Source: Planctomycetaceae bacterium
GTDB taxonomy: Bacteria; Planctomycetota; Planctomycetia; Planctomycetales; Planctomycetaceae
Direction of reading: 5' to 3'
Assembly: GCA_029259845.1 (NCBI GenBank)
Contig: JAJDEI010000083.1
Coordinates: 1-64,000 of the forward strand
DNA: 64,000 nucleotides
The translations under genes and the position numbers were made by a program. Below, in pieces: positions 27,044-36,087 of the stretch. Below the pieces are notes generated by a model, which saw only the letters and a program-made list of their open reading frames with translations, made no database searches and was not told the origin of the DNA. Position 1 is the stretch's first letter, and each line of letters begins with the position of its first letter.

Positions 27044-28015
27044 ATGATTCGTCTCGCGATCATCGGTGGCCGGGAATCGATCGCAGCCTATGCGAAGATT
27101 GCGGACCGGATTCAAGGGGCGCGGGTTGTCGCGGTCGCTGACGACGGTCCTCCCTCTCCGGGGAACGCCCTGTTCGCTGCGGATGTTCTCACGGTGACCA
27201 TGGCCGAATTGCTGGACCGGCATGCAGACGCGTTCGATGCTGCGGTGATTGACGCGACGTCCGACTCTTGTCCCGACGTGGCTGCTGCGCTGGCGGCTGC
27301 AAACAAGCACCTGCTGTTGGATGCGCGGCTCATCGATTCGACCCACACCGCCGACGCGCTCAGCACAGCGTTCGAACAATCCACCGCAACGCTGGCCATC
27401 GGTTTCGGGCTTCGGTTCCAACCGGACGTGCAGACCCTGCGTGAGAGCATCGCCACCGGCAAACTGGGAGCGCCCGGCCTGTTGCGCATCCATCACTGGA
27501 TGCCGCCCGACGGTGACAGTCCTTGCAATGGCGACGCTCCCGCCGGTGCGATCGTGTGCGACGTCGCCGCTGAAATCGACCTCGCCTGCTGTCTCTTTGA
27601 GGGACCGCCCAACGTCGTTTTCGCGCTCCAGCAAGGGGATGCGGATCAGATACGTTCGGTGCAGGTCCATCTCGGGTTTCCGAAGGGCGGCATGGCATTG
27701 ATCGACGTTGTGGACGGACTGCCATCTGAGGCGGAGTACGCGACACGGAGCGTGATTGGCGCGACGGGTGCCGTCTATGCGGATGCCCATCACGACATGC
27801 AATTGATGTTTCAAGATGGTACGACGCGCGCGGTCGGCATCGATTGGCAGCATCGTCACCTGTTGCCGCAGATTCAGGATTTTGTCGATGCCCTTGCCGC
27901 GGACCGGCAACCGTTGGCTTCGCCGCCGGCAGTCCGCAGGGCCCTGCACGTTGCCGATGGTGTCGCCAGATCGATCGAAACAGGAGCAGCCGTCTCCTTT
28001 CCGTACGACGGATGA
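27044..28015 (+). CDS. Gfo/Idh/MocA-like protein with degenerate active site
   Basis: 323 aa. The overall size and order (Rossmann half, then alpha/beta substrate domain with YATRSVIGATGAVYAD) match Gfo/Idh/MocA dehydrogenases. The N-terminal nucleotide motif is altered (LAIIGGRESIAAYAKIAD instead of GxGxxG) and the nearly universal EKP motif with the catalytic Lys is replaced by LLLDARLID. It is therefore probably not a normal dehydrogenase and may be a regulatory or partner subunit of the next gene. The next Gfo/Idh gene starts 31 bp downstream. No frameshift is visible. Confidence 0.7.
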   Translation: MIRLAIIGGRESIAAYAKIADRIQGARVVAVADDGPPSPGNALFAADVLTVTMAELLDRHADAFDAAVIDATSDSCPDVAAALAAANKHLLLDARLIDSTHTADALSTAFEQSTATLAIGFGLRFQPDVQTLRESIATGKLGAPGLLRIHHWMPPDGDSPCNGDAPAGAIVCDVAAEIDLACCLFEGPPNVVFALQQGDADQIRSVQVHLGFPKGGMALIDVVDGLPSEAEYATRSVIGATGAVYADAHHDMQLMFQDGTTRAVGIDWQHRHLLPQIQDFVDALAADRQPLASPPAVRRALHVADGVARSIETGAAVSFPYDG

Positions 28016-28045
28016 CTGCCGAGATTTGTTGCGGGACAATTGCCC

Positions 28046-29146
28046 ATGAACACCTATCGCTGTGCTGTCCTGAGCGTCGTCAAGCATGACTACGTGCCTC
28101 GTGGCGTCGCCGCGCATCCGCAGTTTGAACTGGCCGTCGTCGCCGACGACGCCGACCAGCCGGCATGGATTCACGAACGCAATCAACAGCTTGCCAACGA
28201 ATACGACATCCCCTACGTGCAAGACGTCGATCGAGCCCTCGCCGAGCACGACGTTCAGGTGGCGGTCGTTTCATCGGAGGCGGAACGTCACTGCGACCTC
28301 AGCATTCGCGCGGCCAATGCGGGCGTGCATGTCGTCCAGGACAAACCAATGTCCAATCGGCTGAGTGAATGTGACCGTCTCATCGAGGCGATTGAACGCA
28401 ATCACGTGAAGTTCGTCATGTGGAATCGCAATTTCCTGCCGGCTCTGATGCAGGCGCGGGAGCTGGTGCAGTCGGGAGAGATCGGAGAGCTGCGGGCGGT
28501 TCATGTGGATTTCTATTTCTCCAAGGATTGCGGTCCTCCGCTGGGGTCGCGCGGACCGGACGATCCGCCGATCAACTGGCTCACGCATCAGATCGCGGCC
28601 CACGCGGATGGTTCGGACGGCGGCGTGGGACGCGAGCCGATGGGCGAATTGAAGGTCGAGGGCATCTATCCGCTGGCCTACATCCACATGCTGACCGGTG
28701 CGTCGGTGCAGCGGGTTTTTGCGCGGACAGCCGGCCATTTCCATCAGGTGCACGCGGACAACGGTGTTGACGATCTGGCCAGCGTGACCCTTGAGATGGA
28801 AGGCGGCCTTCAAGGGTCGCTGGCGATTGGCCGCATCGGGGCTGCCAGCCATCCCGATATCGGCGAGATCAAGCTGCACCTGCTCGGGACCAAGGGAGGA
28901 GCGGTGATCAACGAATCCCGACCGGAAGTGGGCGTGTACTATCGCGGACAGCCCGCGAAGGAGTTCCGCCACTGCCGCGTTGCCAACGAGAACGACTTTG
29001 AAATCATGCAGGACTTGGCTCGCGCCATTGAAACAGGCACGGAGACGGTCCTCAACGCGCGCGCCGGCCGCGCGATTGCGGCGACCGTTGAGGCGGCCAT
29101 TCGTTCGGCGGGCAGCGGGCAAGCCGTGGCTGTCGCCGATGTGTAA
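28046..29146 (+). CDS. Gfo/Idh/MocA family oxidoreductase
   Basis: 366 aa from ATG 28046. NAD(P)-dependent sugar, inositol or amino-sugar dehydrogenase family. The N-terminal part lacks a textbook GxGxxG but contains the VVQDKPMSNRLSECDRLI catalytic-Lys motif (DKP in place of EKP). The substrate domain includes YFSKDCGPPLGSRG, GELKVEGIYPLAYIHMLTG and NGVDDLASVTLEMEGG. It is in tandem with the degenerate homologue at 27044-28015 (30-bp gap) and downstream of a permease, consistent with a small sugar-utilisation operon. Substrate unknown. Confidence 0.85.
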   Translation: MNTYRCAVLSVVKHDYVPRGVAAHPQFELAVVADDADQPAWIHERNQQLANEYDIPYVQDVDRALAEHDVQVAVVSSEAERHCDLSIRAANAGVHVVQDKPMSNRLSECDRLIEAIERNHVKFVMWNRNFLPALMQARELVQSGEIGELRAVHVDFYFSKDCGPPLGSRGPDDPPINWLTHQIAAHADGSDGGVGREPMGELKVEGIYPLAYIHMLTGASVQRVFARTAGHFHQVHADNGVDDLASVTLEMEGGLQGSLAIGRIGAASHPDIGEIKLHLLGTKGGAVINESRPEVGVYYRGQPAKEFRHCRVANENDFEIMQDLARAIETGTETVLNARAGRAIAATVEAAIRSAGSGQAVAVADV

Positions 29147-29151
29147 CGGCG

Positions 29152-29291
29152 GGTGGCGGGGGTGCGACAACACTATCCGGCGGACGTGCCGAGTCGATCA
29201 CGCGGCCGGCATCGTTGTGTGGTGAATCGTGCACCGCCCCCGAATCGAAGGGGGGGCGTTTGTTCTACGCACCAACGCGCCCCCGCCACCC
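29152..29291. mobile_element. MITE-like element, 140 bp
   Basis: Starts GGGTGGCGGGGGTGCG and ends CGCGCCCCCGCCACCC, near-perfect terminal inverted repeats. Its reverse complement shares the first 20 bases with the element at 35181-35320, which has the same length. It fills nearly the whole gap between two convergent Gfo/Idh genes. Confidence 0.75.
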
Positions 29292-29305
29292 ATCGGTCCT
29301 GCGAA

Positions 29306-30436
29306 TCACTCTGTCGAAGAATTCGCCGCCGGGTCGATCGACTTCAGCGGCACCCAGTGGCCTTCTCTGGCTGATGTTGCGGCGGCGTCGGTCAACAATT
29401 GCACGCGGTAGCCGTCTTCCAGGTTGGGATGGTCGGTCGATTCGCCGTCAAGCATGGCCGACATTGCTGGGAAGACGTGACGCGAAAATCGGTTCCCCCA
29501 GTCATCATCGTCCAGTGTTTTGAGAACCTCGGTGCTGCCGTCCGGGCGCATCAGATTCACGGTGCCGTTGACACGGTCGACCGACAGCGAGGCGTCGTCG
29601 CCATGCAACTCCAACTCCGGAGCCAGTCCCTTCCGCAGAAAGAAGGCATGCGAGACGGTCATCGTCGCCACTGCTCCGGTGTCAAACGCGAAGGCGATGT
29701 TCGCGTAGTCGAACGCGGTGCCGTGCCGCGTCGTCGAATTGCCCGCCCCGTCATGCGATCGGCCCCAGTCCAGTGCCTCGTTGAGGTTGATTGCTCCCCG
29801 GTCGGGTTTTTCCGGCGAAACCACATCGCCGTGGGCCAGCACACGATTGGCGTCGGCTCCCAGAATCCAACGAATGGTGTCGTACGCATGGGACCCAATG
29901 TCCGCGATGCTGCCGGCTGACGACAGACGGGCATCGTCCCGCCATGTCAGCGGGATTGAACGGGGCCGCGGATTTTGCCACCGGGAAACGACCGCCCGAA
30001 TGTCGCCCAACGCACCCCGCTGCACGATCTCTCGGGCGCTGGCGAACAGCGGGTGGTACCGCGTCCAGAAGGGGACGAAATGGGCCAACCCGCTTTCGCG
30101 AAAGGCGGACCACATCTCCCACGCTTCCGTCACATTGGCTCCCACAGGCTTCTCGCAGAAGACATGCTTGTTCGCCGCCGCACAGGCCATCACCGCTTCG
30201 TGATGCAGGGCGTCCGGCGTCGCAACGAGCACCAGATCGACTTCCGGGTGGTTGATGACCTCGCGCCAATCGCCGGTCAGGGCGCTCACTCCATCCGCAG
30301 CACCGGCTGCTTCGAGCAGCTCACGCCGCCGCGCGCAAAGGCAGGTCAGCTTCGCCTGGTCGGGCGATTCGCGAATCTCCTTCCGATAAGGCGTGCCGAT
30401 GAAGCCGGTCGCCCCAATCACTCCGACTCGAAACAT
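29306..30436 (-). CDS. Gfo/Idh/MocA family oxidoreductase
   Basis: 376 aa. The dinucleotide fold MFRVGVIGATGFIGTPY is closer to an SDR/UDP-sugar-type GxxGxxG than the usual GxGxxG. The catalytic motif is canonical: CAAANKHVFCEKPVGANVTEAWEM. The substrate domain contains FVPFWTRYHPLFASAREI, SIADIGSHAYDTIRWILG and TATMTVSH-like FDTGAVATMTVSHAFFL. Probably a sugar or sugar-derivative dehydrogenase. It is convergent with the tandem Gfo/Idh pair and divergent from the lactonase gene (178 bp apart), so it may share control with the lactonase. Confidence 0.88.
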   Translation of the reverse strand: MFRVGVIGATGFIGTPYRKEIRESPDQAKLTCLCARRRELLEAAGAADGVSALTGDWREVINHPEVDLVLVATPDALHHEAVMACAAANKHVFCEKPVGANVTEAWEMWSAFRESGLAHFVPFWTRYHPLFASAREIVQRGALGDIRAVVSRWQNPRPRSIPLTWRDDARLSSAGSIADIGSHAYDTIRWILGADANRVLAHGDVVSPEKPDRGAINLNEALDWGRSHDGAGNSTTRHGTAFDYANIAFAFDTGAVATMTVSHAFFLRKGLAPELELHGDDASLSVDRVNGTVNLMRPDGSTEVLKTLDDDDWGNRFSRHVFPAMSAMLDGESTDHPNLEDGYRVQLLTDAAATSAREGHWVPLKSIDPAANSSTE

Positions 30437-30614
30437 GTTGCTGCCTCAACGGGGCTCAAATTCGCCGAACAGCGTCGGTCATTTCCCCGTTTGAACATTT
30501 CGTTGGCATGGATCCGGACACCGGCCGCTTGAAGTGTGCAAGCATTTGGCGGACGATGTGTCATTCATCGGTTCCACGAATCATCACTGGTCCCCCAACA
30601 TCGTGAGGCTCACT

Positions 30615-31661
30615 ATGCCAGGAATCAAGCGTGTCGTTCTCCTTGCCATGATCGTTACGGCTGCGGCCATCGGACAACTGCGAGCCGAGTTGCCCGCGAC
30701 GCAGCATCAGTTCGTTTCTCCGCAGGCCAAGCTGGAGCTACTGTTCGATGGGGCGTGCACACTCACCGAAGGCGTCACGGCGGCACCGGACGGCACGATG
30801 TACTTCAGCGACATCACGTTCTCGCACACCTGCCGGGACGAAACCGGGGCCATCGAAGCGGGGCACATCTGGAAGTTCGATCCGGCGACCGGTCGCTCAT
30901 CGGTGTTCCGTTCCCCCAGCGGGATGTCGAACGGCCTCAAGTTCGACGCAGCCGGCCGTCTAATTGTGGCTGAAGGAGCCGATTACGGCGGACGCCGCGT
31001 GACCCGCACCGACATGGCCACCGGCAAGACTTACATCATCGCCGGACTGTTCGAAGGCCGGCCATTTAATTCACCCAACGACATCAGCATTGACGAGCAG
31101 GGACGTATTTACTTCAGCGATCCCCGCTACGCCGGATTGGAGCCGGTCGAACAGCCCGTGCAGGCGGTCTACCGCATCGACCCGGACGGATCGGTGCACC
31201 GCATTATTACTGATGCCGGCAAGGCCAACGGCGTGTGCGTGTCACCGGACCAGAAGACGCTGTACGTCGTCAGCAACGACAACGGCAACGTCGGCATCGG
31301 ACGGCTGCCGGAAGGCACGCCAGCGTACAAGGGCCGCATGGCCCTGTTGGCCTACGACCTGTCCCCGCAAGGGACGGCGACGTTTCGGAAGGTGCTCGTC
31401 GATTACAGCCCCGAAGACGGCCCGGATGGTCTGGTGGCGGACATCCGCGGCAATGTCTGGGTGGCGGTGCGCGACGAAACACAACCGGGAATCTACGCCT
31501 ATTCTCCCGCAGGGAAGGAACTGGCCTACATCAAGACCGAGATCCCGACGAACGTCGGCTTCGGCCGCGGCGACGAACTCAAAACGCTCTACATCACCGC
31601 CGGCAAGAGCCTGTACCGCATCCCGGTGAAAGTGGACGGTTATCACCTTCCCTCGCGATAA
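30615..31661 (+). CDS. Secreted SMP-30/gluconolactonase/LRE-family lactonase
   Basis: 348 aa from ATG 30615, with GTGAGG just upstream. Signal peptide MPGIKRVVLLAMIVTAAAIGQLRA. The mature protein is a six-bladed propeller of the SMP-30 type: TEGVTAAPDGTMYFSDI (metal Glu), GLKFDAAGRLIVAEG, NSPNDISIDEQGRIYFSDPRY (metal Asn) and ANGVCVSPDQKTLYVVSNDN (Asn/Asp). It probably hydrolyses sugar lactones in the periplasm with a divalent metal. The following gene encodes a sugar dehydrogenase whose lactone product would be its natural substrate; that coupling is inferred. Confidence 0.88.
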   Translation: MPGIKRVVLLAMIVTAAAIGQLRAELPATQHQFVSPQAKLELLFDGACTLTEGVTAAPDGTMYFSDITFSHTCRDETGAIEAGHIWKFDPATGRSSVFRSPSGMSNGLKFDAAGRLIVAEGADYGGRRVTRTDMATGKTYIIAGLFEGRPFNSPNDISIDEQGRIYFSDPRYAGLEPVEQPVQAVYRIDPDGSVHRIITDAGKANGVCVSPDQKTLYVVSNDNGNVGIGRLPEGTPAYKGRMALLAYDLSPQGTATFRKVLVDYSPEDGPDGLVADIRGNVWVAVRDETQPGIYAYSPAGKELAYIKTEIPTNVGFGRGDELKTLYITAGKSLYRIPVKVDGYHLPSR

Positions 31662-31704
31662 CCGCCGAAATTGCGGTGATGCCAGTCCTCCCCTTCCAGT
31701 GCGC

Positions 31705-31795
31705 CTCGCCAAGGCGTAGGTTGGATGAAACGAAGTGTCGTTCACGCCTGTGCGGTGGGTTCCGCTATCGCTTCACCCACCCTACGCTCTACGAT
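31705..31795. repeat. Intergenic inverted repeat (GTAGGTTGG...CCCACCCTACG)
   Basis: GCGTAGGTTGGATGAAACGAAGTG near 31716-31740 is opposed by CGCTTCACCCACCCTACGC near 31768-31787. This is a widespread bacterial intergenic repeat type. It lies between the lactonase and dehydrogenase genes. Confidence 0.6.
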
Positions 31796-31887
31796 CGGGA
31801 GATTCCCCAGAAGAGGAGTGGCCGCTCCGCCACACGCCTTGGGACTCCAAACCGATCGGCGAAATCGTGAATCCGCAGGAATGCTTC

Positions 31888-34800
31888 ATGCAACAGGTGA
31901 TCAAGAATCTCGCGATCTTCGTAGCCGCGTGCAGTCTGTCGTTCGTCACCGCTCGTGGCGATGACGATTCAAGGCCGTTTGGGTTGGAGATGCGGAAACC
32001 GTGGACAACGTCCCATGTCGTTGGCACGCCGGAGCCTCCTCCGCCTTACACGGTCCAGCGAATCTACCCCCAACTGACGTTCGACAAACCGGTGTTTGTC
32101 GCCCAGGAGCCGGGCACGGACCGCATCTTCGTCGCGGAACTGGAAGGCAAGATTTTCGCCTTTTCAAAGAACGAACCGACGCCCGATTCGAAGCAATTGT
32201 TCCTCGACACGAAGCGGCAGATCTACGCCTTCTCGTTTCATCCGCAGTATGAGACGAACGGCTATGTCTTCGTGTTCAGCCCGACCGGTCCGGACAAGGA
32301 AGCGGAAGTCGCTCCCGCAGATGAGGCGGATGCCAAACCGAAGGAGAACGCAGAAACGAAGGCGGGCGGCGAGCCCAAGGAAGAGGGCGAACGCGCCGAC
32401 AAAGCAGGCGTTGCCGGCAAGCCGAAGGAAGACGCCGCAAAGGAGAAGGAAGACGCCCCTGAAAAACCGAAGAAGGAGCCGGCGCCCAAGCTCAGCCGCG
32501 TCTCGCGGTTTCAAGCGAGTTTGCAGAATCCCCGCACCGCGTCGCTGGAGAGTGAAACCGTCATTATCGAATGGCCGTCCGGCGGGCATAACGGCGGCGA
32601 AGCGATCATCGGTCCCGACGGCTTTCTGTACATCGCCACCGGCGACGGCACGGGGACGTCGGACCTGAATGCCACGGGACAGGGAGTCGACGATTTGTTC
32701 GCGGTCATCATGCGGCTCGACGTCGACCATCCCGATGAGGGGAGAGGCTATTCGATTCCGCCGGACAATCCTTTTGTCCATGTTCCCGGCGCGCGGCCCG
32801 AAATCTGGGCGTTCGGGTTTCGCAACCCGTGGCGGTTGAGCTTCGACAGCGCGGGCCGATTGTGGTGCGGCGACGTCGGACAGGACCTGTGGGAGATGAT
32901 CCGGCTTGTCGAAAAAGCGGGCAACTACGGCTGGAGCGTGCAGGAAGGCAGCCACCCCTTTCACTCCCACAAGACACAAGGTCCCGGACCCATCTCGCCG
33001 CCCATCGTCGAGCATCATCACTCCGAGTGCCGGTCGATCACCGGAGGCTATGTGTACGAGGGAGACAAACATCCCGAGCTGAAGGGCGTCTACTTCTACG
33101 GCGACTACGAATACGGCATGATCTGGGGCTTCCGCTACGACGGGAAACAAGCCGTCGAGCAGCGGATCCTTGCCGACACGTCGCTGCGGATCCCCACCTT
33201 CGGCGTCACTCGCGACGGAGAGATCCTCGTGGTGGAGCACCTCACGGGAGAACTCTATGAACTCGTGAAATCCCCCTCCACGAAGGGCAACAGCCGGTTC
33301 CCCCGCCGGCTCAGTGAGACGGGATTGTTCGCCTCGGTCGCCGACCACACGCTTGCCGAGGGCGTGGTTGCTTACACCGTCAACGCTCCCCAGTGGATCG
33401 ACAACGCCGTCAAACAACGGTTCGTCGGCCTGCCGGGCGACTCGCAGATTACCTTTGCCGCCTCCAGTGGGAACGCCAGTAGTTGGGGCTTCGAGGATGG
33501 GACCGTCGCTGCCGAGACGATCTCAATCGAAAGCGAAGCCGGCAACCCGGCATCGAACCGGCGCATCGAAACGCGGATCCTCGTTAAGCAGCAAAACCAT
33601 TGGCTCGGCTACTCGTACCTGTGGAACGACGAACAGACGGACGCCGTGTTGCTGGATGCAGCCGGTCACGACATCACGCTGACGATTGCCGACCCGCGGG
33701 ATCCCAGAGGCGAGCGGCAACAAACGTGGCACGTTCCCAGCCGCAATGAGTGCATGGTCTGTCATTCGCGGGCCGCTGCCTTCGTCTTGGGACTGCGGAC
33801 CGTCCAAATGAACAAGACGCACGATTATGGCGGAATCGAGGACAACCAACTCCGCGCATTCGATCACGCGGGCGTCTTCACCAAGCCGCTGGAGAAACCG
33901 CCGGGCGAATTTCAGGCGCTGCCGAATCCGTACGACGACACGGCGGACCTCAATGCGCGGGCCCGCACTTATCTCCACGTGAATTGCTCCGTCTGCCACG
34001 TGAACAGTGGCGGCGGCAACTCCAAAATGGTGCTCACGCACGGGACGTCGATCGACGACACAAAGCTCGTCAACGAGAAACCGCTCCACGGAGATTTCGG
34101 GTTGGCGAACGCCCATCTCGTCACGCCCGGCGATCCGTTTGCGTCGGTGTTGTTTTACCGGCTCTCCAAACTCGGTCGGGGACGCATGCCGCTCGTCGGA
34201 TCGAATCTGACCGACACGCAGGCGCTCGATCTGATGTACGAGTGGATCCTGCAATTGCCCGAACCTGGACCGGATGCGAGCGAGGCGTTGGACACCGAAT
34301 CCGTTGCGAAATCCCAGTCCAAGGCAGATCCAAACACACAAGCAGATCCAAACACACAATCGGGGGCGGGCCGCAGCGGCGCGGACGCGGCGGAGACGCA
34401 ACGGGGCGGTGACACGTCGGCGATCAGCGAACTCCAGGATGCGGAAGCGTCTGCACAGCAGCGCGAGCAACGGATCGGACAACTCCTGGAATCGACACGC
34501 GGGGCCTTCATTCTGTCCCGGCTTGTGGGCGAGGACCGGCTCTCCGAACCGCTGAAGGCGGAAGCCGTCGCGCGGGCTGTTGCTGCGTCCGACGCCAATA
34601 TCCGCGACCTGTTCGAGCGGTTCATCCCCGAAGATCAGCGAACCAAGCGGCTGGGTGACACCGTCGACGTCCCATCGCTGCTGGCCATGCCGGGCAGTGC
34701 CGAACAGGGACGGCAGTTGTTTCTCAACACGGCTGCACTCCAATGCAAGACCTGTCACCGCGTCAATCAGGTGGGGGGAACGCTCGGTCCCGACTTGAGC

Positions 34801-35130
34801 CAGATCGGCAAGAAGTACAAGCGCCGCGAAATTCTGGAGTCACTGCTCGATCCTTCCAAACTCATCGACCCGAAGTTCGTCACTCACGTGTTGGTCACGG
34901 CCGATGGCAAGGTGCTCACCGGCATCCTCGTCGAAAAAACCGATACGCAGGTTGTCCTCAGCGCATTCACCAATGGCAAAGCAGAAGAGATCCGCATCGC
35001 GGCGGACGAAGTTGATGAGTTGGTTCCGCAAAAGAAGTCACTCATGCCGGATCGCCTGCTGCGCGATCTCACCCCCCAACAGGCGGCCGATTTGATGGCG
35101 TTTCTAACCTCCCTGAAAGAGGCTCCCTGA
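31888..35130 (+). CDS. PQQ-type sugar dehydrogenase fused to c-type cytochrome domains
   Basis: 1080 aa from ATG 31888; signal peptide MQQVIKNLAIFVAACSLSF. Three modules are visible. (1) Residues ~40-465: soluble glucose/sorbosone dehydrogenase propeller (GHNGGEAIIGPDGFLYIATG, EIWAFGFRNPWRLSFD, NYGWSVQEGSHPF), interrupted at ~135-205 by a Lys/Glu/Ala/Pro-rich insertion. (2) ~470-800: resembles SO2930-type diheme proteins, with CMVCH (~621) and CSVCH (~700). (3) ~930-1080: heme domain of the Pirellula/Verrucomicrobium type, CKTCHRVNQVGGTLGPDLS (~952) with GILVEKTDTQVVL. This would oxidise a sugar or alcohol and pass electrons through three covalent hemes, outside the cytoplasm. An Ala/Gln/Asp-rich linker (PNTQADPNTQ) joins 2 and 3. 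It follows the lactonase. Confidence 0.9.
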   Translation: MQQVIKNLAIFVAACSLSFVTARGDDDSRPFGLEMRKPWTTSHVVGTPEPPPPYTVQRIYPQLTFDKPVFVAQEPGTDRIFVAELEGKIFAFSKNEPTPDSKQLFLDTKRQIYAFSFHPQYETNGYVFVFSPTGPDKEAEVAPADEADAKPKENAETKAGGEPKEEGERADKAGVAGKPKEDAAKEKEDAPEKPKKEPAPKLSRVSRFQASLQNPRTASLESETVIIEWPSGGHNGGEAIIGPDGFLYIATGDGTGTSDLNATGQGVDDLFAVIMRLDVDHPDEGRGYSIPPDNPFVHVPGARPEIWAFGFRNPWRLSFDSAGRLWCGDVGQDLWEMIRLVEKAGNYGWSVQEGSHPFHSHKTQGPGPISPPIVEHHHSECRSITGGYVYEGDKHPELKGVYFYGDYEYGMIWGFRYDGKQAVEQRILADTSLRIPTFGVTRDGEILVVEHLTGELYELVKSPSTKGNSRFPRRLSETGLFASVADHTLAEGVVAYTVNAPQWIDNAVKQRFVGLPGDSQITFAASSGNASSWGFEDGTVAAETISIESEAGNPASNRRIETRILVKQQNHWLGYSYLWNDEQTDAVLLDAAGHDITLTIADPRDPRGERQQTWHVPSRNECMVCHSRAAAFVLGLRTVQMNKTHDYGGIEDNQLRAFDHAGVFTKPLEKPPGEFQALPNPYDDTADLNARARTYLHVNCSVCHVNSGGGNSKMVLTHGTSIDDTKLVNEKPLHGDFGLANAHLVTPGDPFASVLFYRLSKLGRGRMPLVGSNLTDTQALDLMYEWILQLPEPGPDASEALDTESVAKSQSKADPNTQADPNTQSGAGRSGADAAETQRGGDTSAISELQDAEASAQQREQRIGQLLESTRGAFILSRLVGEDRLSEPLKAEAVARAVAASDANIRDLFERFIPEDQRTKRLGDTVDVPSLLAMPGSAEQGRQLFLNTAALQCKTCHRVNQVGGTLGPDLSQIGKKYKRREILESLLDPSKLIDPKFVTHVLVTADGKVLTGILVEKTDTQVVLSAFTNGKAEEIRIAADEVDELVPQKKSLMPDRLLRDLTPQQAADLMAFLTSLKEAP

Positions 35131-35180
35131 ACCCCGGCGGTTCGTCGCCACCTCCGGTCGCGCAGGTCGGCCTCTGCCAC

Positions 35181-35320
35181 GGGTGGCGGGGGCGCGTTGG
35201 CAGGCAGAATAACGAAAACCCGGCGATCAGCGGGCGGCGAACGATCCGCCTAACAACGCCGTCGCCCCCGTGGTCGGCGCGGCAAGTTCGCCGGTCGGCG
35301 CTGCTGAGACCCCGCCACCC
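35181..35320. mobile_element. MITE-like element, 140 bp, overlapping a gene end
   Basis: GGGTGGCGGGG at 35181 and CCCCGCCACCC ending at 35320 are exact 11-bp terminal inverted repeats. Same length and first 20 bases as the reverse complement of 29152-29291. The stop codon and last ~31 codons of the TauE/SafE gene lie inside it. Confidence 0.75.
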
Positions 35321-36087
35321 ATCGCGCCCCCGCCTCGCGTCGATTCATCCGCACGAAAATCGAACACGCAGGAGACGATCAGCCACAGGCCGATCACAAT
35401 CAGGGCTGCGTACACTAGCCGCACGAACCGGTCGGCAGGGATTTCATTCGTCAGCCGTCGCCCGGCCAGTGCGGCGATAATGATCATCGGTGCCACGATT
35501 CCGAAGTGCGTCAACGTGGATCGCGTGATCAATCCGGTCAGACTATGGATGGCAATAACCCATCCGCTGGCCACGATGGAATACGTCTGCAGCGTTGCCC
35601 GAAACTGCAGGGGCGTCCAGTGCCGAAGCGTCCCGAACACCACCAGCGGCGGCCCGCCCGTGTTGTAAGCTCCCCCGAGCAACCCGGCCGCAAATCCAAA
35701 GACCGGCGCCAGACGGTCACTTCTCAACCGGACGCGGCCGGACCGACGCAACGACCATGCGGAGAACCCCAGCACCACGCATGCCAGCAATCCTTTGACG
35801 AACCGGTCGTCCCCCGTTCTGAGCATCCAGGCGCCAAACGGGACTCCCAGCACGCCGAAGCCGGTGAGCAGTGTGGCGGGCCGCAGCACGATGTGCCGCC
35901 AGTCGCGAACCAACAGCACGACGGCGGTCGTGGCAGCCGCGAGCGCCACCAGCGGTGCCGCGGCTCTCGTCGGCAGCACCAGCGCCAGCAGCGGCATCGC
36001 AAACAGCGCATCCCCAAAACCGAGCGCACCCCGAATGAAACTTGCACCAACGATCACAGCAACAATAAACAGCAATTCGATCGTCAA
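35227..36087 (-). CDS. TauE/SafE family permease (sulfite-exporter type)
   Basis: 286 aa. Eight hydrophobic segments and the family's two-fold repeat: GASFIRGALGFGDALFAMPLLALVLP near the start and LLGGAYNTGGPPLVVFGTLRHW in the second half. The family moves organosulfur or other anionic compounds; substrate not assignable. The start is TTG 36087, directly after an in-frame stop and preceded by GGAGG, a convincing ribosome site. The final ~31 residues (Gly/Ala/Thr-rich, ending LLGGSFAAR) are encoded inside a MITE-like element, so the original C-terminus has probably been replaced. Convergent with the dehydrogenase-cytochrome gene. Confidence 0.85.
   Translation of the reverse strand: MTIELLFIVAVIVGASFIRGALGFGDALFAMPLLALVLPTRAAAPLVALAAATTAVVLLVRDWRHIVLRPATLLTGFGVLGVPFGAWMLRTGDDRFVKGLLACVVLGFSAWSLRRSGRVRLRSDRLAPVFGFAAGLLGGAYNTGGPPLVVFGTLRHWTPLQFRATLQTYSIVASGWVIAIHSLTGLITRSTLTHFGIVAPMIIIAALAGRRLTNEIPADRFVRLVYAALIVIGLWLIVSCVFDFRADESTRGGGAMGGGVSAAPTGELAAPTTGATALLGGSFAAR

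Noticed and set aside
32164-34758. Long minus-strand frames antisense to the dehydrogenase-cytochrome gene
   Set aside because: Shadows of the plus-strand gene, which has signal peptide, domains and heme motifs in order.
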